Source of the DNA: JAFGWO01 sp965603295
GTDB lineage: Bacteria; BMS3Abin14
NCBI GenBank assembly: GCA_965603295.1
Contig: CBFDCL010000115.1
Location: 1 to 5,495, forward strand
Length of the DNA stretch: 5,495 nucleotides
Direction: 5' to 3'
The notes under the pieces were generated by a model. The model was not told the DNA's origin, made no database searches, and worked only from the letters and a program-made list of their open reading frames with translations. This document shows positions 1 through 5,259 of this stretch, piece after piece. The position numbers and the translations under genes were made by a program. Within the stretch, counting starts at the first letter, position 1. Every line of letters starts with the position of its first letter.

Positions 1-330
1 CGCCCCGAGCTTCAGCAGGGCGTCCCATTCCGTGACAGCGGCACTGCGCAGCCACCGCTCCTTAAGGCTCTCCCAGAGCGAAGTGACGCGGTACTCCTTG
101 AGGATGTAACCGGGCGCCCCTGGCCGGCGGAGGCGGCGAACCGTGCGGTACCGCGAGCGCTTGATAGGTTCCACTCCCTCGGCCGAGTCCAGGTCGCGGA
201 CAGCATCGAGCCAGCCACGGAGATGGGGCAGGTCGCCTTCGGCCACGCGCCAGGCCACGCCGGCTGCTCGGTATTCGACGGAGTCGGGGGCGTCCACGCC
301 AGGCTCCCGCGGCCTACTCGAGGTTGGCAT
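1..330 (-). CDS. WaaP/Kdo-type LPS kinase-like protein, N-terminal part (runs off left edge)
   Basis: The minus strand reads open from an ATG at 330-328 to the left edge, giving 110 residues that start MPTSSRPREPG. A basic stretch (R58, R60, R62, R65-R66, R68-R69) and a Gly-containing turn (PGAPG, 70-74) lead into YILKEY. K78 there fits the ATP-binding lysine of the kinase-like N-lobe. WLRSAAVTEWDALLKL follows, with E101 placed like the helix-C glutamate. The pattern of LK-x-Y, then an Arg-rich helix, then A-x-x-EW-x-x-L-x-x-L resembles the lipopolysaccharide kinase (Kdo/WaaP) family, which phosphorylates heptose or Kdo in the inner core at the cytoplasmic face. The catalytic loop lies outside the window, so activity cannot be judged. 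Third codon positions are mostly G or C, which supports this frame. The start overlaps the upstream gene by 17 bases, suggesting translational coupling; no clear Shine-Dalgarno is visible. Another protein-kinase-like fold remains possible. Confidence 0.7.
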   Translation of the reverse strand, partial: MPTSSRPREPGVDAPDSVEYRAAGVAWRVAEGDLPHLRGWLDAVRDLDSAEGVEPIKRSRYRTVRRLRRPGAPGYILKEYRVTSLWESLKERWLRSAAVTEWDALLKLGA

Positions 331-502
331 GCTTTGCCGACATGCTTGCGTGCGACGTGTCCTGCGCGTTCTGGAGTTGGAGCACGGTGGCGTCCAGGAA
401 GAGGAGCAGCGACTGCTCGAAGAGGGAGGAGCCGAACTGGACGGAGCCGCGTCCGCAGCAGGACTTCGTCGGGGCAGGGAGGACGACGTGGAGGTCCGCC
501 TC
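314..502 (-). CDS. unrecognised protein, C-terminal end only
   Basis: This minus-strand frame ends at a TAG at 316-314, and about 62 residues can be followed back to roughly position 502. Nearly every codon ends in G or C, more strongly than in any competing frame across these bases, so I take it as truly coding and the plus-strand frames as its shadows. The peptide contains LHVVLPAPTKSCCGRG, then FGSSLFEQSLLLFLDATVLQ, which looks like an amphipathic or hydrophobic helix, and then a polar end (SMSAKHANLE). I do not recognise the family. It overlaps the kinase-like gene by 17 bases in the same direction, so the two probably form an operon, perhaps for cell-surface polysaccharide or LPS core; that role is inferred from the neighbour only. 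Upstream of about 502 the frame merely mirrors the plus-strand glycosyltransferase, so its N-terminus is missing at a breakpoint. Confidence 0.5.
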   Translation of the reverse strand, partial: EADLHVVLPAPTKSCCGRGSVQFGSSLFEQSLLLFLDATVLQLQNAQDTSHASMSAKHANLE

Positions 503-506
503 CCGG
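470..506. other. breakpoint joining two truncated, head-to-head genes
   Basis: Left of this interval the coding signal (G/C-ending codons, protein-like sequence) is on the minus strand. Right of it, from about R504, it is on the plus strand and enters a glycosyltransferase in mid-domain. Neither gene has its 5' end here. The exact join cannot be fixed from the sequence, since both readings remain plausible over about 470-506. A short imperfect palindrome (GGAGG at 490-494, CCTCC at 499-503) sits in it. An assembly or amplification chimera is the simplest cause; a genuine deletion or rearrangement is the alternative. Confidence 0.55.
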
Positions 507-977
507 GTGCATCGGGCGGTGCCCGAGGCACGGTTTCTGCTCGCGGGGGATGGGGAACTGAGAGGTGCCCTCGAGAGGGAGATCCATCGCTCCGGGCTGG
601 AAGGCGTCTTTTTCCCCCTGGGATGGCGGGAAGACATCCCTGAGCTCATGAAGAGCAGCCGGGTTGTGGTCCTGACGTCTCTCTGGGAGGGGCTTCCCAG
701 GGTGATCCCCCAGGCCAGGGCTGCCGGCCGCCCCGTTGTAGCCACCGCCGTGGACGGGTCGGCCGAGGCTGTCCGGGACGGAGTGGACGGGTACCTCTGC
801 CAGCCCGGTGATGTGAACGCGGTGGCTGAAAGGGTGGTCCGCCTCCTGGAAAACACCGGGGAAGCATCCCGGATGGGGTTTGCGGGAAGGGAAGCGGTAT
901 GGGAGTGGGACCAGGAGACAATGGTCACGCAGCAGGAGGAACTGTACGAAAGGCTGTTGAGGGAGAAGGGAATATGA
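504..977 (+). CDS. glycosyltransferase family 4-like protein, C-terminal half only
   Basis: From about R504 the frame reads VHRAVPEARFLLAGDGELR, the usual beta-strand and turn of GT-B glycosyltransferases, then FFPLGWREDIPELMKSSRVV. Next comes the hallmark nucleotide-sugar site region SLWEGLPRVIPQARAAGRPVVAT, where the EGLP-x-x-x-x-EA motif of GT4 appears as EGLPRVIPQA, with Gln in place of the usual catalytic Glu. DGVDGYLCQPGDVNAVAERV is the typical C-terminal donor-domain end. The family usually has about 350-400 residues; only some 157 are recognisable, so the acceptor-binding N-terminal domain and the start are absent. The frame stays open back to a TTG at 324, but residues before about 504 are not glycosyltransferase-like and oppose a convincing minus-strand gene. 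The likely role of the intact enzyme is transfer of a sugar from a nucleotide donor in surface glycan or LPS synthesis. As it stands it is a fragment. Confidence 0.8.
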   Translation, partial: RVHRAVPEARFLLAGDGELRGALEREIHRSGLEGVFFPLGWREDIPELMKSSRVVVLTSLWEGLPRVIPQARAAGRPVVATAVDGSAEAVRDGVDGYLCQPGDVNAVAERVVRLLENTGEASRMGFAGREAVWEWDQETMVTQQEELYERLLREKGI

Positions 978-1012
978 ATTGAGGATTGAGGATTGAGAAT
1001 TGAGGATTGAGA
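978..1012 (+). repeat. heptanucleotide array ATTGAGR, 5 units
   Basis: Five back-to-back 7-base units start directly after the glycosyltransferase TGA: ATTGAGG, ATTGAGG, ATTGAGA, ATTGAGG, ATTGAGA. Only the last base varies (G or A). The same unit recurs at 1073-1086, 3644-3657 and 5260-5287, and in reverse at 1124-1151. Confidence 0.95.
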
Positions 1013-1029
1013 GTAAAACCAAGAACCCT

Positions 1030-1050
1030 GATTAGTAATTAGTGATTGGA
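1030..1050 (+). repeat. heptanucleotide array RATTAGT-like, 3 units
   Basis: Units are GATTAGT, AATTAGT and GATTGGA, in one 7-base phase. A reverse-orientation relative (AGTTACT, AATCACC, AATCACT) occurs at 5368-5388, so this is a second dispersed family, distinct from ATTGAGR. Confidence 0.75.
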
Positions 1051-1072
1051 AAAAATCGGTTGAGAAGGACGG

Positions 1073-1086
1073 ATTGAAAATTGAGG
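1073..1086 (+). repeat. two heptanucleotide units ATTGAAA / ATTGAGG
   Basis: Two adjacent 7-base units of the ATTGAGR family lie in the middle of the spacer before the prepilin peptidase gene. The first is degenerate (ATTGAAA). By itself this is short; it gains weight from the arrays on either side. Confidence 0.6.
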
Positions 1087-1123
1087 AGTATATAGCTGGG
1101 GAGGGTAAGGCAGCGATGTCGAT

Positions 1124-1151
1124 TCTCAATCCTCAATCCTGAGCTCTCAAT
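1124..1151 (-). repeat. inverted heptanucleotide array (YCTCAAT), 4 units
   Basis: Units TCTCAAT, CCTCAAT, CCTGAGC (degenerate) and TCTCAAT are the reverse complement of the ATTGAGR family. They end 17 bases before the prepilin peptidase ATG and just ahead of its AAAGGA ribosome-binding site (1156-1161). Confidence 0.85.
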
Positions 1152-1168
1152 TAATAAAGGATCTTAAA

Positions 1169-1948
1169 ATGACAATCCAGTTCCAGATCACGATCTTCGC
1201 TTTCGCCCTCGGTGCGGTTATGGGAAGTTTCGCCAACGTGGTGATCCACAGGCTTCCGCAGGGTTGGTCCATCGTCACCCCCGGATCAAGGTGCCCGTGC
1301 TGCGGCGAACCCATCCGCTGGTACGACAACATCCCTATCCTGAGCTACCTCGCCCTGCGGGCCCGGTGCCGGTCCTGCGGCGCCTCCATTTCCCCTCTCT
1401 ACCCGGCCGCGGAGGCCCTTACCGGCCTGCTGTTCGCGGCTCTTGTCTGGCGTGTGGGCATCCAGGCGGCCGCGGCGCCCCTGGCACTCTTCTGCTGGGC
1501 CCTCGTCGTGGTAACCTTTATCGACCTTAAGCACCGGATCATTCCCGACGTGATCTCCCTGCCGGGGACGGCCCTGGGGATTGCCGCTGCTTTCCTCCCC
1601 GGGTTTCCCCGCCCGGTGGACTCCCTCATCGGGGCTGCCGCCGGAGGGGGTTTCCTTTTCCTGATCCTTTACGCTTACGAGAAGCTCATGAAGGACGAGG
1701 GGATGGGAATGGGAGACGTAAAACTCATGGCCATGATCGGGGCCTTCCTGGGGTGGCAGGCTCTTCCGGTCACGATCCTCGTCGCGTCTCTTTCGGGTAC
1801 TCTCACGGGTGTCGCCTTTGCCGTGGCCAGGGGGGAACCCGTGAGGAAATTCCCGGTTCCCTTCGGCCCGTTCCTGGCTATTGGTGCTGTTATCCACATC
1901 TTTTTCGGGGTGGAGATCATCCTTTGGTATCTCGGGAAGCTGTCATAG
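1169..1948 (+). CDS. pilD: prepilin peptidase / N-methyltransferase (PilD-GspO type, peptidase A24)
   Basis: This 259-residue polytopic inner-membrane enzyme should cleave type IV prepilin or type II pseudopilin leaders and methylate the new N-terminus. Visible features in order: a first TM segment with GAVMGSFANVVIHRLP (residues 15-30), typical of the family; a cytoplasmic N-methyltransferase loop with two metal-binding pairs, C42-x-x-C45 and C67-x-x-C70, and a WYDNIPILSYL stretch; then the A24 aspartic peptidase core, with D119 in FIDLKHRIIPD and D183 in GMGDVKL (the G-x-GD motif); and PFGPFLAIG (231-239) in the last TM region. Length and motifs are complete, so it should be active and bifunctional. 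ATG 1169 has AAAGGA at 1156-1161. The histidine kinase gene follows directly, probably overlapping its end. The symbol pilD reflects family; gspO is equally possible without a substrate gene in view. Confidence 0.95.
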   Translation: MTIQFQITIFAFALGAVMGSFANVVIHRLPQGWSIVTPGSRCPCCGEPIRWYDNIPILSYLALRARCRSCGASISPLYPAAEALTGLLFAALVWRVGIQAAAAPLALFCWALVVVTFIDLKHRIIPDVISLPGTALGIAAAFLPGFPRPVDSLIGAAAGGGFLFLILYAYEKLMKDEGMGMGDVKLMAMIGAFLGWQALPVTILVASLSGTLTGVAFAVARGEPVRKFPVPFGPFLAIGAVIHIFFGVEIILWYLGKLS

Positions 1949-3627
1949 CCCCCTTCAGGAAAAGGGGCGGAAGGGGCCTGAGGTGGGAGATCCTCGTCAG
2001 CCTGGGGCTCATCATGTTCAGCGGTGTTCTTTTCATGGGCGTAACGGCGCTCAAGGCGGCGGAAAGGGCCATTTTCCTGCAGAAGGTCGAGTCCCTCGCC
2101 CAGGTTACCCGTTCCCTCCAGATGGGCATGGCCGTTCAATGGGAAAAGGAGCCGTCGGAGGACCTGCAGTATTTTGTGACCCAGACGGCGGCCGCGGTGG
2201 GCGTGGCGGGCCTCAAGGTTGCCGACACATCGGGACGCCTGGTGGCGGGCCTGAGAGGACAGGAAGTCGGTACCCTTACACGGGATCCGTTCCTGCTCAA
2301 GGCGCTCAAGACGGGGTCCATCGTTCGGCAGAGCGAGATCGAGGGGGGGGTGCCCGAGTCGATCCCCGGGTCCTGGGTTTTTGCCGCTCCGGTATTCAGG
2401 GACGGAGTGCAGTTAGGAGCGTTCTCCATCTCCTATTCCCTGGAGGATCTCGATGTCATCCTGGGGGTTCACCGGAAAATCATCTTCACTTTCGCCCTCC
2501 TCGACGGGATTTTCATCGTGCTGTTCGGGGGGTGGTTTATCGGGAGGATCGTGGTGAGCCCACTGGTGAAGATCTCCCGCGGGGCCCAGGCCCTGGCTGC
2601 CGGGGATTACGACGCCAGAGTCCGGATCCGGGGGCCACGGGAGGTCGAGACGCTGGCGTCGTCCTTCAACGAGATGGCCGACCGGATCCAGGATGAGGTC
2701 CAGAAGAAAGAGAGCCATCTCGCCGCCCTGGAGAGGGCCAACGTCGAGCTGAAACAGGCCCAGCGGGAGATTGTCCGAGTGGAGAAGATGGCCTCTGTGG
2801 GGCAGCTCGCCGCGGGCATCGCCCACGAGATCGGGAACCCTCTCGCGGCGGTTCTCGGCTACGCCGGCATCCTGCAGAAGGAAACCAGCGACCCGGAGAC
2901 CTCCTTGTACCTGGACCACATCGAGAGAGAAACGGCGCGTATCCAGAGGATCATCAGCGGCCTCCTGGAGTTCAGCCGCCCGAGGGAGATTCACGTCCAG
3001 ACCCTGGACATGGGCGGGCTGATCCGTGAAACGATGGAACTGGTAACGCTGCAGCCGATCTTCAAGGATCTGCAGGTGGAAATGACGCTGTCCGAGGGGG
3101 AACTGAACGTGAGCGGGGACCGGCATCAGATTCAGCAGGCCCTGGTCAACCTTCTCATCAACGCCGCCCAGGCCATGGAGGGCAGTGGGGACCTCGGGCT
3201 CGTGGCCCAATCAAGGGCCCTGGCCCCCAGGGAGGGCGGCATCCCCAGGAGGCGGGCCTCCGACCATCGGAGGAGGCGGGCTTCGGACCCCCAGGACGAG
3301 GATTTTTCGGCCGTGAGAGAGGCACTGCCCCAGGTCCCCGTCCTCCGGGAAGGAGACCGTGTCGTGGCCGTCACGATAAGGGATTCGGGACCGGGGATCG
3401 AACCCGAGGTGATGGGGAGGATCTTCGACCCCTTCTTCACTACCAAGGCCACCGGGGAGGGGACGGGCCTCGGCCTTTCCATTGCCTACGGGATCGTGGA
3501 AGCCCACGGCGGGGTCCTGTGGGCCGGAAACCGGGACGGCGGCGGCGCCGAGTTTACGATCTTGTTCCCGGAAAGAACGGACGCGGAAACACGGGGACAC
3601 GGGGACGCGGAGGGGGAAACGGTTTGA
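1924..3627 (+). CDS. two-TM, HAMP-containing sensor histidine kinase (NtrB/PilS-like role)
   Basis: This frame gives about 567 residues. Order: a basic cytoplasmic start; TM1 (about 21-43, WEILVSLGLIMFSGVLF); a roughly 140-residue extracytoplasmic sensor, possibly Cache-like (LKVADTSGRLVAGL, later WVFAAPVFRDGVQLGAFSIS); TM2 (about 186-209); HAMP (about 208-262); a short coiled coil; HisKA with phospho-acceptor H301 in AAGIAHEIGNPLA; and a HATPase domain with N-box N413 (LVNLLINAAQAM), G1 DSGPG (D487), F-box FDPFFTTK and G2 GEGTGLGLS. The HEIGNPL H-box and the neighbouring NtrC-type gene suggest that it phosphorylates that regulator. The preferred start is TTG 1924, with GGAG at 1912-1915, overlapping the peptidase stop by 25 bases. 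The next ATG (2014) would cut TM1, and an ATG at 1753 lies deep inside the peptidase gene. Oddities: a basic insertion (about 425-480) and a repeat-derived tail (550-567). Confidence 0.92.
   Translation: MVSREAVIAPFRKRGGRGLRWEILVSLGLIMFSGVLFMGVTALKAAERAIFLQKVESLAQVTRSLQMGMAVQWEKEPSEDLQYFVTQTAAAVGVAGLKVADTSGRLVAGLRGQEVGTLTRDPFLLKALKTGSIVRQSEIEGGVPESIPGSWVFAAPVFRDGVQLGAFSISYSLEDLDVILGVHRKIIFTFALLDGIFIVLFGGWFIGRIVVSPLVKISRGAQALAAGDYDARVRIRGPREVETLASSFNEMADRIQDEVQKKESHLAALERANVELKQAQREIVRVEKMASVGQLAAGIAHEIGNPLAAVLGYAGILQKETSDPETSLYLDHIERETARIQRIISGLLEFSRPREIHVQTLDMGGLIRETMELVTLQPIFKDLQVEMTLSEGELNVSGDRHQIQQALVNLLINAAQAMEGSGDLGLVAQSRALAPREGGIPRRRASDHRRRRASDPQDEDFSAVREALPQVPVLREGDRVVAVTIRDSGPGIEPEVMGRIFDPFFTTKATGEGTGLGLSIAYGIVEAHGGVLWAGNRDGGGAEFTILFPERTDAETRGHGDAEGETV
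3247..3294 (+). repeat. in-frame 24-base duplication encoding RRRASDHR / RRRASDPQ
   Basis: Two adjacent 24-base units inside the histidine kinase gene encode RRRASDHR and RRRASDPQ (about residues 442-457). They lie in an extra, highly charged segment between the N-box and G1 box of the ATPase domain, where these kinases normally have only a short linker. The units differ mostly at third positions (GCC/GCT, TCC/TCG), so the duplication is not very recent or has been kept under protein-level selection. Confidence 0.75.
3580..3611 (+). repeat. octanucleotide array at the 3' end of the histidine kinase gene
   Basis: Four 8-base units in one phase: GACGCGGA, AACACGGG, GACACGGG, GACGCGGA. They are translated as the polar tail after the end of the ATPase domain (FTILFPE). 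The kinase stop TGA (3625-3627) then falls inside GTTTGAA (3622-3628), a word that also occurs as a unit of the downstream array at 5302-5308. This is the only clear 8-base array in the window. Confidence 0.75.
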
Positions 3628-3643
3628 AAGTTTAAATATAATA

Positions 3644-3657
3644 ATTGAGAATTGAGA
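3644..3657 (+). repeat. two heptanucleotide units ATTGAGA
   Basis: Two identical ATTGAGA units are followed by a partial ATT, in the same family and orientation as 978-1012. They open the 185-base spacer between kinase and regulator. The following 3661-3739 is AT-rich, with a GTGCAT/ATGCAC inverted pair (3662-3667, 3679-3684) and several TGCAC words, but no gene or convincing promoter that I can see. Confidence 0.7.
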
Positions 3658-3739
3658 ATTCGTGCATAAGTGCTAAGGATGCACAAATGAAAAAAACTGT
3701 AGCAAAATTGCACTTTCCTGCACTCATGCACCGAGTGAT

Positions 3740-3795
3740 CCTTTCACCTTTTCCCTTTAACCTTTAACCTTTAACCTTTAACCTTTAACCTTTAA
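3740..3795 (+). repeat. heptanucleotide array CCTTTAA, 6 perfect plus 2 degenerate units
   Basis: Six perfect CCTTTAA units (3754-3795) are preceded in phase by CCTTTCA and CCTTTTC (3740-3753), and followed by a decaying CCTTA. The array ends only a few bases before the Shine-Dalgarno of the response regulator. It therefore lies where a promoter or 5' untranslated region would be, and a change in copy number would alter spacing there. The degenerate units at the outer edge and perfect ones inside are typical of slippage expansion. Confidence 0.95.
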
Positions 3796-3801
3796 CCTTA
3801 T

Positions 3802-3806
3802 AGGTG
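3802..3806 (+). promoter_or_regulatory. Shine-Dalgarno AGGTG that fixes the regulator start
   Basis: AGGTG lies 6 bases before the ATG at 3813. The GTG at 3804 is in the same frame but is itself part of this element and has no Shine-Dalgarno of its own, so ATG 3813 is the better start. Confidence 0.7.
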
Positions 3807-3812
3807 CCTGTA

Positions 3813-5186
3813 ATGGAACTTAATAAGATCCTGGTCGTGGATGATGAAGAGAGCGTGCGCAGCATGATCTGCGTCCTGCTGCAGAAGGAGAGCTATCAGG
3901 TCAGCAGCGCCGGCGGGGGGGAGGAGGCGCTCGAACGGCTCGGGGAGGAGCATTTCGACCTGACCCTTTGCGACATCCGCATGCCCGGAATGGACGGGCT
4001 TTCCCTTCTCGACCGGATCGGATCCCTTTACCCCGACATCACGGTCATCATGATGTCCGCCTTCGGTACCGTGGACCTGGCTGTGGAAGCCATGAAACGG
4101 GGGGCCTACGACTACATCAGCAAGCCGTTCAAACCGGACGAGGTCCTGCTGGCCCTGAGAAAAGCCCAGGAAAGGGAATCGCTGCGCCGCGAGAACATCC
4201 GGCTGAAGGAAGAGGTGGAAGAGAGGTTCAGTTTAGAGGGGATCGTTGCCCGGAGCCCGTCCATGAAGGGGATCATGGAGACCGTGAAGAAAGTGGCCGG
4301 GTACAGGAGTCACGTGCTCATCGGCGGGGAAAGCGGGACGGGTAAGGAGGTCCTGGCAAGGGCGGTCCACAACATGAGCCCATGGAAGGACAAACCGTTC
4401 GTGGCGGTCAACTGCGGGGCCATCCCCTCGACCCTCATGGAGAGCGAGTTCTTCGGCCACGTGAGGGGCGCCTTTACCGATGCCGTCACCGACAAGTTGG
4501 GACTTTTCGAGGAGGCCAGCGGAGGCACCCTCTTTTTAGACGAGATCGGGGACCTGCCCCTTGACCTTCAGGTCAAGTTTTTAAGGGCTATCCAGGAGGG
4601 GGAGGTCCGGAGGGTAGGGGGGAACGCCCCTATCAAGGTGGACGTCCGGATCATCGCCGCTTCGGCCCGGGATCTTTCCGAGGCGGTGGCCGGGGGGTAT
4701 TTCCGGGAGGACCTTTTCTACAGGCTCAACGTTGTTCCCATCTGGATCCCGCCCCTGAGGCAGAGGAGGGAGGATGTCCGGCCCCTGGCCGAGCACCTTC
4801 TGCACCGTCTTTCCCTGCGTCTGGGAGGGGGCCAGAGGACCCTGGCCCCGGAGGGCATGAAAGCTCTGCTCCGGTACCCCTGGCCGGGCAACGTCAGGGA
4901 AATGGAGAACATGCTTGAAAGGGCCGCCATCCTGGCCGACTCCGCCACGCTGGGGGCGGAAGAGATCCTTCCCCTGCTGACGGGTGATCCGCCCCAGGCG
5001 TCCGCGGATTCGCCCGAGGAGGAACTGTCCATCAAAAGGGCGACACGGGAGACGGAAAAGAGGCTCATCGAGAAAGCCCTCCGGAAGACGCAGTACAACA
5101 GGAGCCAGGCGGCGCGCCTGCTGGAGATCAGTCACAGGGCACTCCTCTACAAGATCAAGGATTACGGGCTGGAAGTGCCGAAATAA
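3813..5186 (+). CDS. NtrC-family sigma-54-dependent response regulator
   Basis: The 457-residue product has the full three-domain layout. The receiver (about 1-120) has the acidic pair D10-D11, phospho-acceptor D54 (LCDIRMPGMDG), S82 and K104. A short linker is followed by the AAA+ domain (about 143-380), with Walker A GESGTGKE (172-179), the sigma-54 contact loop GAFTDA (219-224), Walker B GGTLFLDEIGD (D243-E244), arginine residues of REDLFYRLN (R298, R304) and the PWPGNVREMENM region. A charged linker leads to a Fis-type helix-turn-helix (about 417-452, YNRSQAARLLEISHRALLYKI). It should bind enhancer-like sites and use ATP to open sigma-54 promoters when phosphorylated, most likely by the kinase encoded upstream. 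The contact loop departs from the canonical GAFTGA by one residue. The gene ends in tandem stops, TAA TAG. Its target is not visible; the pilus peptidase two genes upstream makes a PilR-like role possible. Confidence 0.95.
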   Translation: MELNKILVVDDEESVRSMICVLLQKESYQVSSAGGGEEALERLGEEHFDLTLCDIRMPGMDGLSLLDRIGSLYPDITVIMMSAFGTVDLAVEAMKRGAYDYISKPFKPDEVLLALRKAQERESLRRENIRLKEEVEERFSLEGIVARSPSMKGIMETVKKVAGYRSHVLIGGESGTGKEVLARAVHNMSPWKDKPFVAVNCGAIPSTLMESEFFGHVRGAFTDAVTDKLGLFEEASGGTLFLDEIGDLPLDLQVKFLRAIQEGEVRRVGGNAPIKVDVRIIAASARDLSEAVAGGYFREDLFYRLNVVPIWIPPLRQRREDVRPLAEHLLHRLSLRLGGGQRTLAPEGMKALLRYPWPGNVREMENMLERAAILADSATLGAEEILPLLTGDPPQASADSPEEELSIKRATRETEKRLIEKALRKTQYNRSQAARLLEISHRALLYKIKDYGLEVPK

Positions 5187-5188
5187 TA

Positions 5189-5216
5189 GTCCAACGTCCA
5201 ATGTCCGACGTCCAAC
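5189..5216 (+). repeat. heptanucleotide array GTCCAAC, 4 units
   Basis: Units GTCCAAC, GTCCAAT, GTCCGAC and GTCCAAC begin two bases after the regulator TAA, overlapping nothing coding. This GC-richer unit is unrelated in sequence to ATTGAGR but has the same 7-base period. Confidence 0.9.
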
Positions 5217-5227
5217 GGGAAAAAGCA

Positions 5228-5248
5228 GTGCAGAGTGCAGAGGGCAGA
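5228..5248 (+). repeat. heptanucleotide array GTGCAGA, 3 units
   Basis: Units GTGCAGA, GTGCAGA and GGGCAGA, followed by a partial GGG. This is a further distinct unit of period 7, only 11 bases after the GTCCAAC array. Confidence 0.85.
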
Positions 5249-5259
5249 GGGAAAAATAT

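Larger units (their letters stand above)
982..1140. repeat. 19-bp perfect inverted repeat spanning the spacer
   Basis: Bases 982-1000 are the exact reverse complement of 1122-1140, because ATTGAGR arrays sit in opposite orientation at the two ends of the spacer. With 121 bases between the arms this could form a long hairpin in single-stranded DNA or in a read-through transcript. No U-run follows, so it is not a typical intrinsic terminator. It separates the glycosyltransferase fragment from the prepilin peptidase gene. Confidence 0.85.

Noticed and set aside
324..503. Extending the glycosyltransferase to a TTG at 324
   Set aside because: The residues before about 504 do not resemble a GT-B domain and lie opposite a better-supported minus-strand gene.
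143..643. Plus-strand frame with protein-like sequence around 340-510 (LELEHGGVQEEEQRLLEE)
   Set aside because: Its G/C preference falls on first rather than third codon positions, as expected for a shadow of the minus-strand gene, and it loses sense inside the glycosyltransferase.
12..1129. Long minus-strand frames covering the glycosyltransferase and spacer, containing periodic SILNSQSSILN-type peptides
   Set aside because: The periodic peptides are heptamer repeats read in translation, and the rest mirrors the plus-strand glycosyltransferase. Only the parts below about 502 have independent coding signal.
1753..1923. ATG 1753 as the histidine kinase start
   Set aside because: It would overlap the peptidase gene by 196 bases and add residues that are only a shadow of its conserved core.
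3706..3728. Sigma-54 promoter upstream of the regulator (TTGCAC ... TGCA)
   Set aside because: The GG is missing and the spacing to GC is one base short of GG-N10-GC.
3740..3795. CRISPR array
   Set aside because: Repeats are 7 bases, directly tandem and without spacers, and there are no cas genes.
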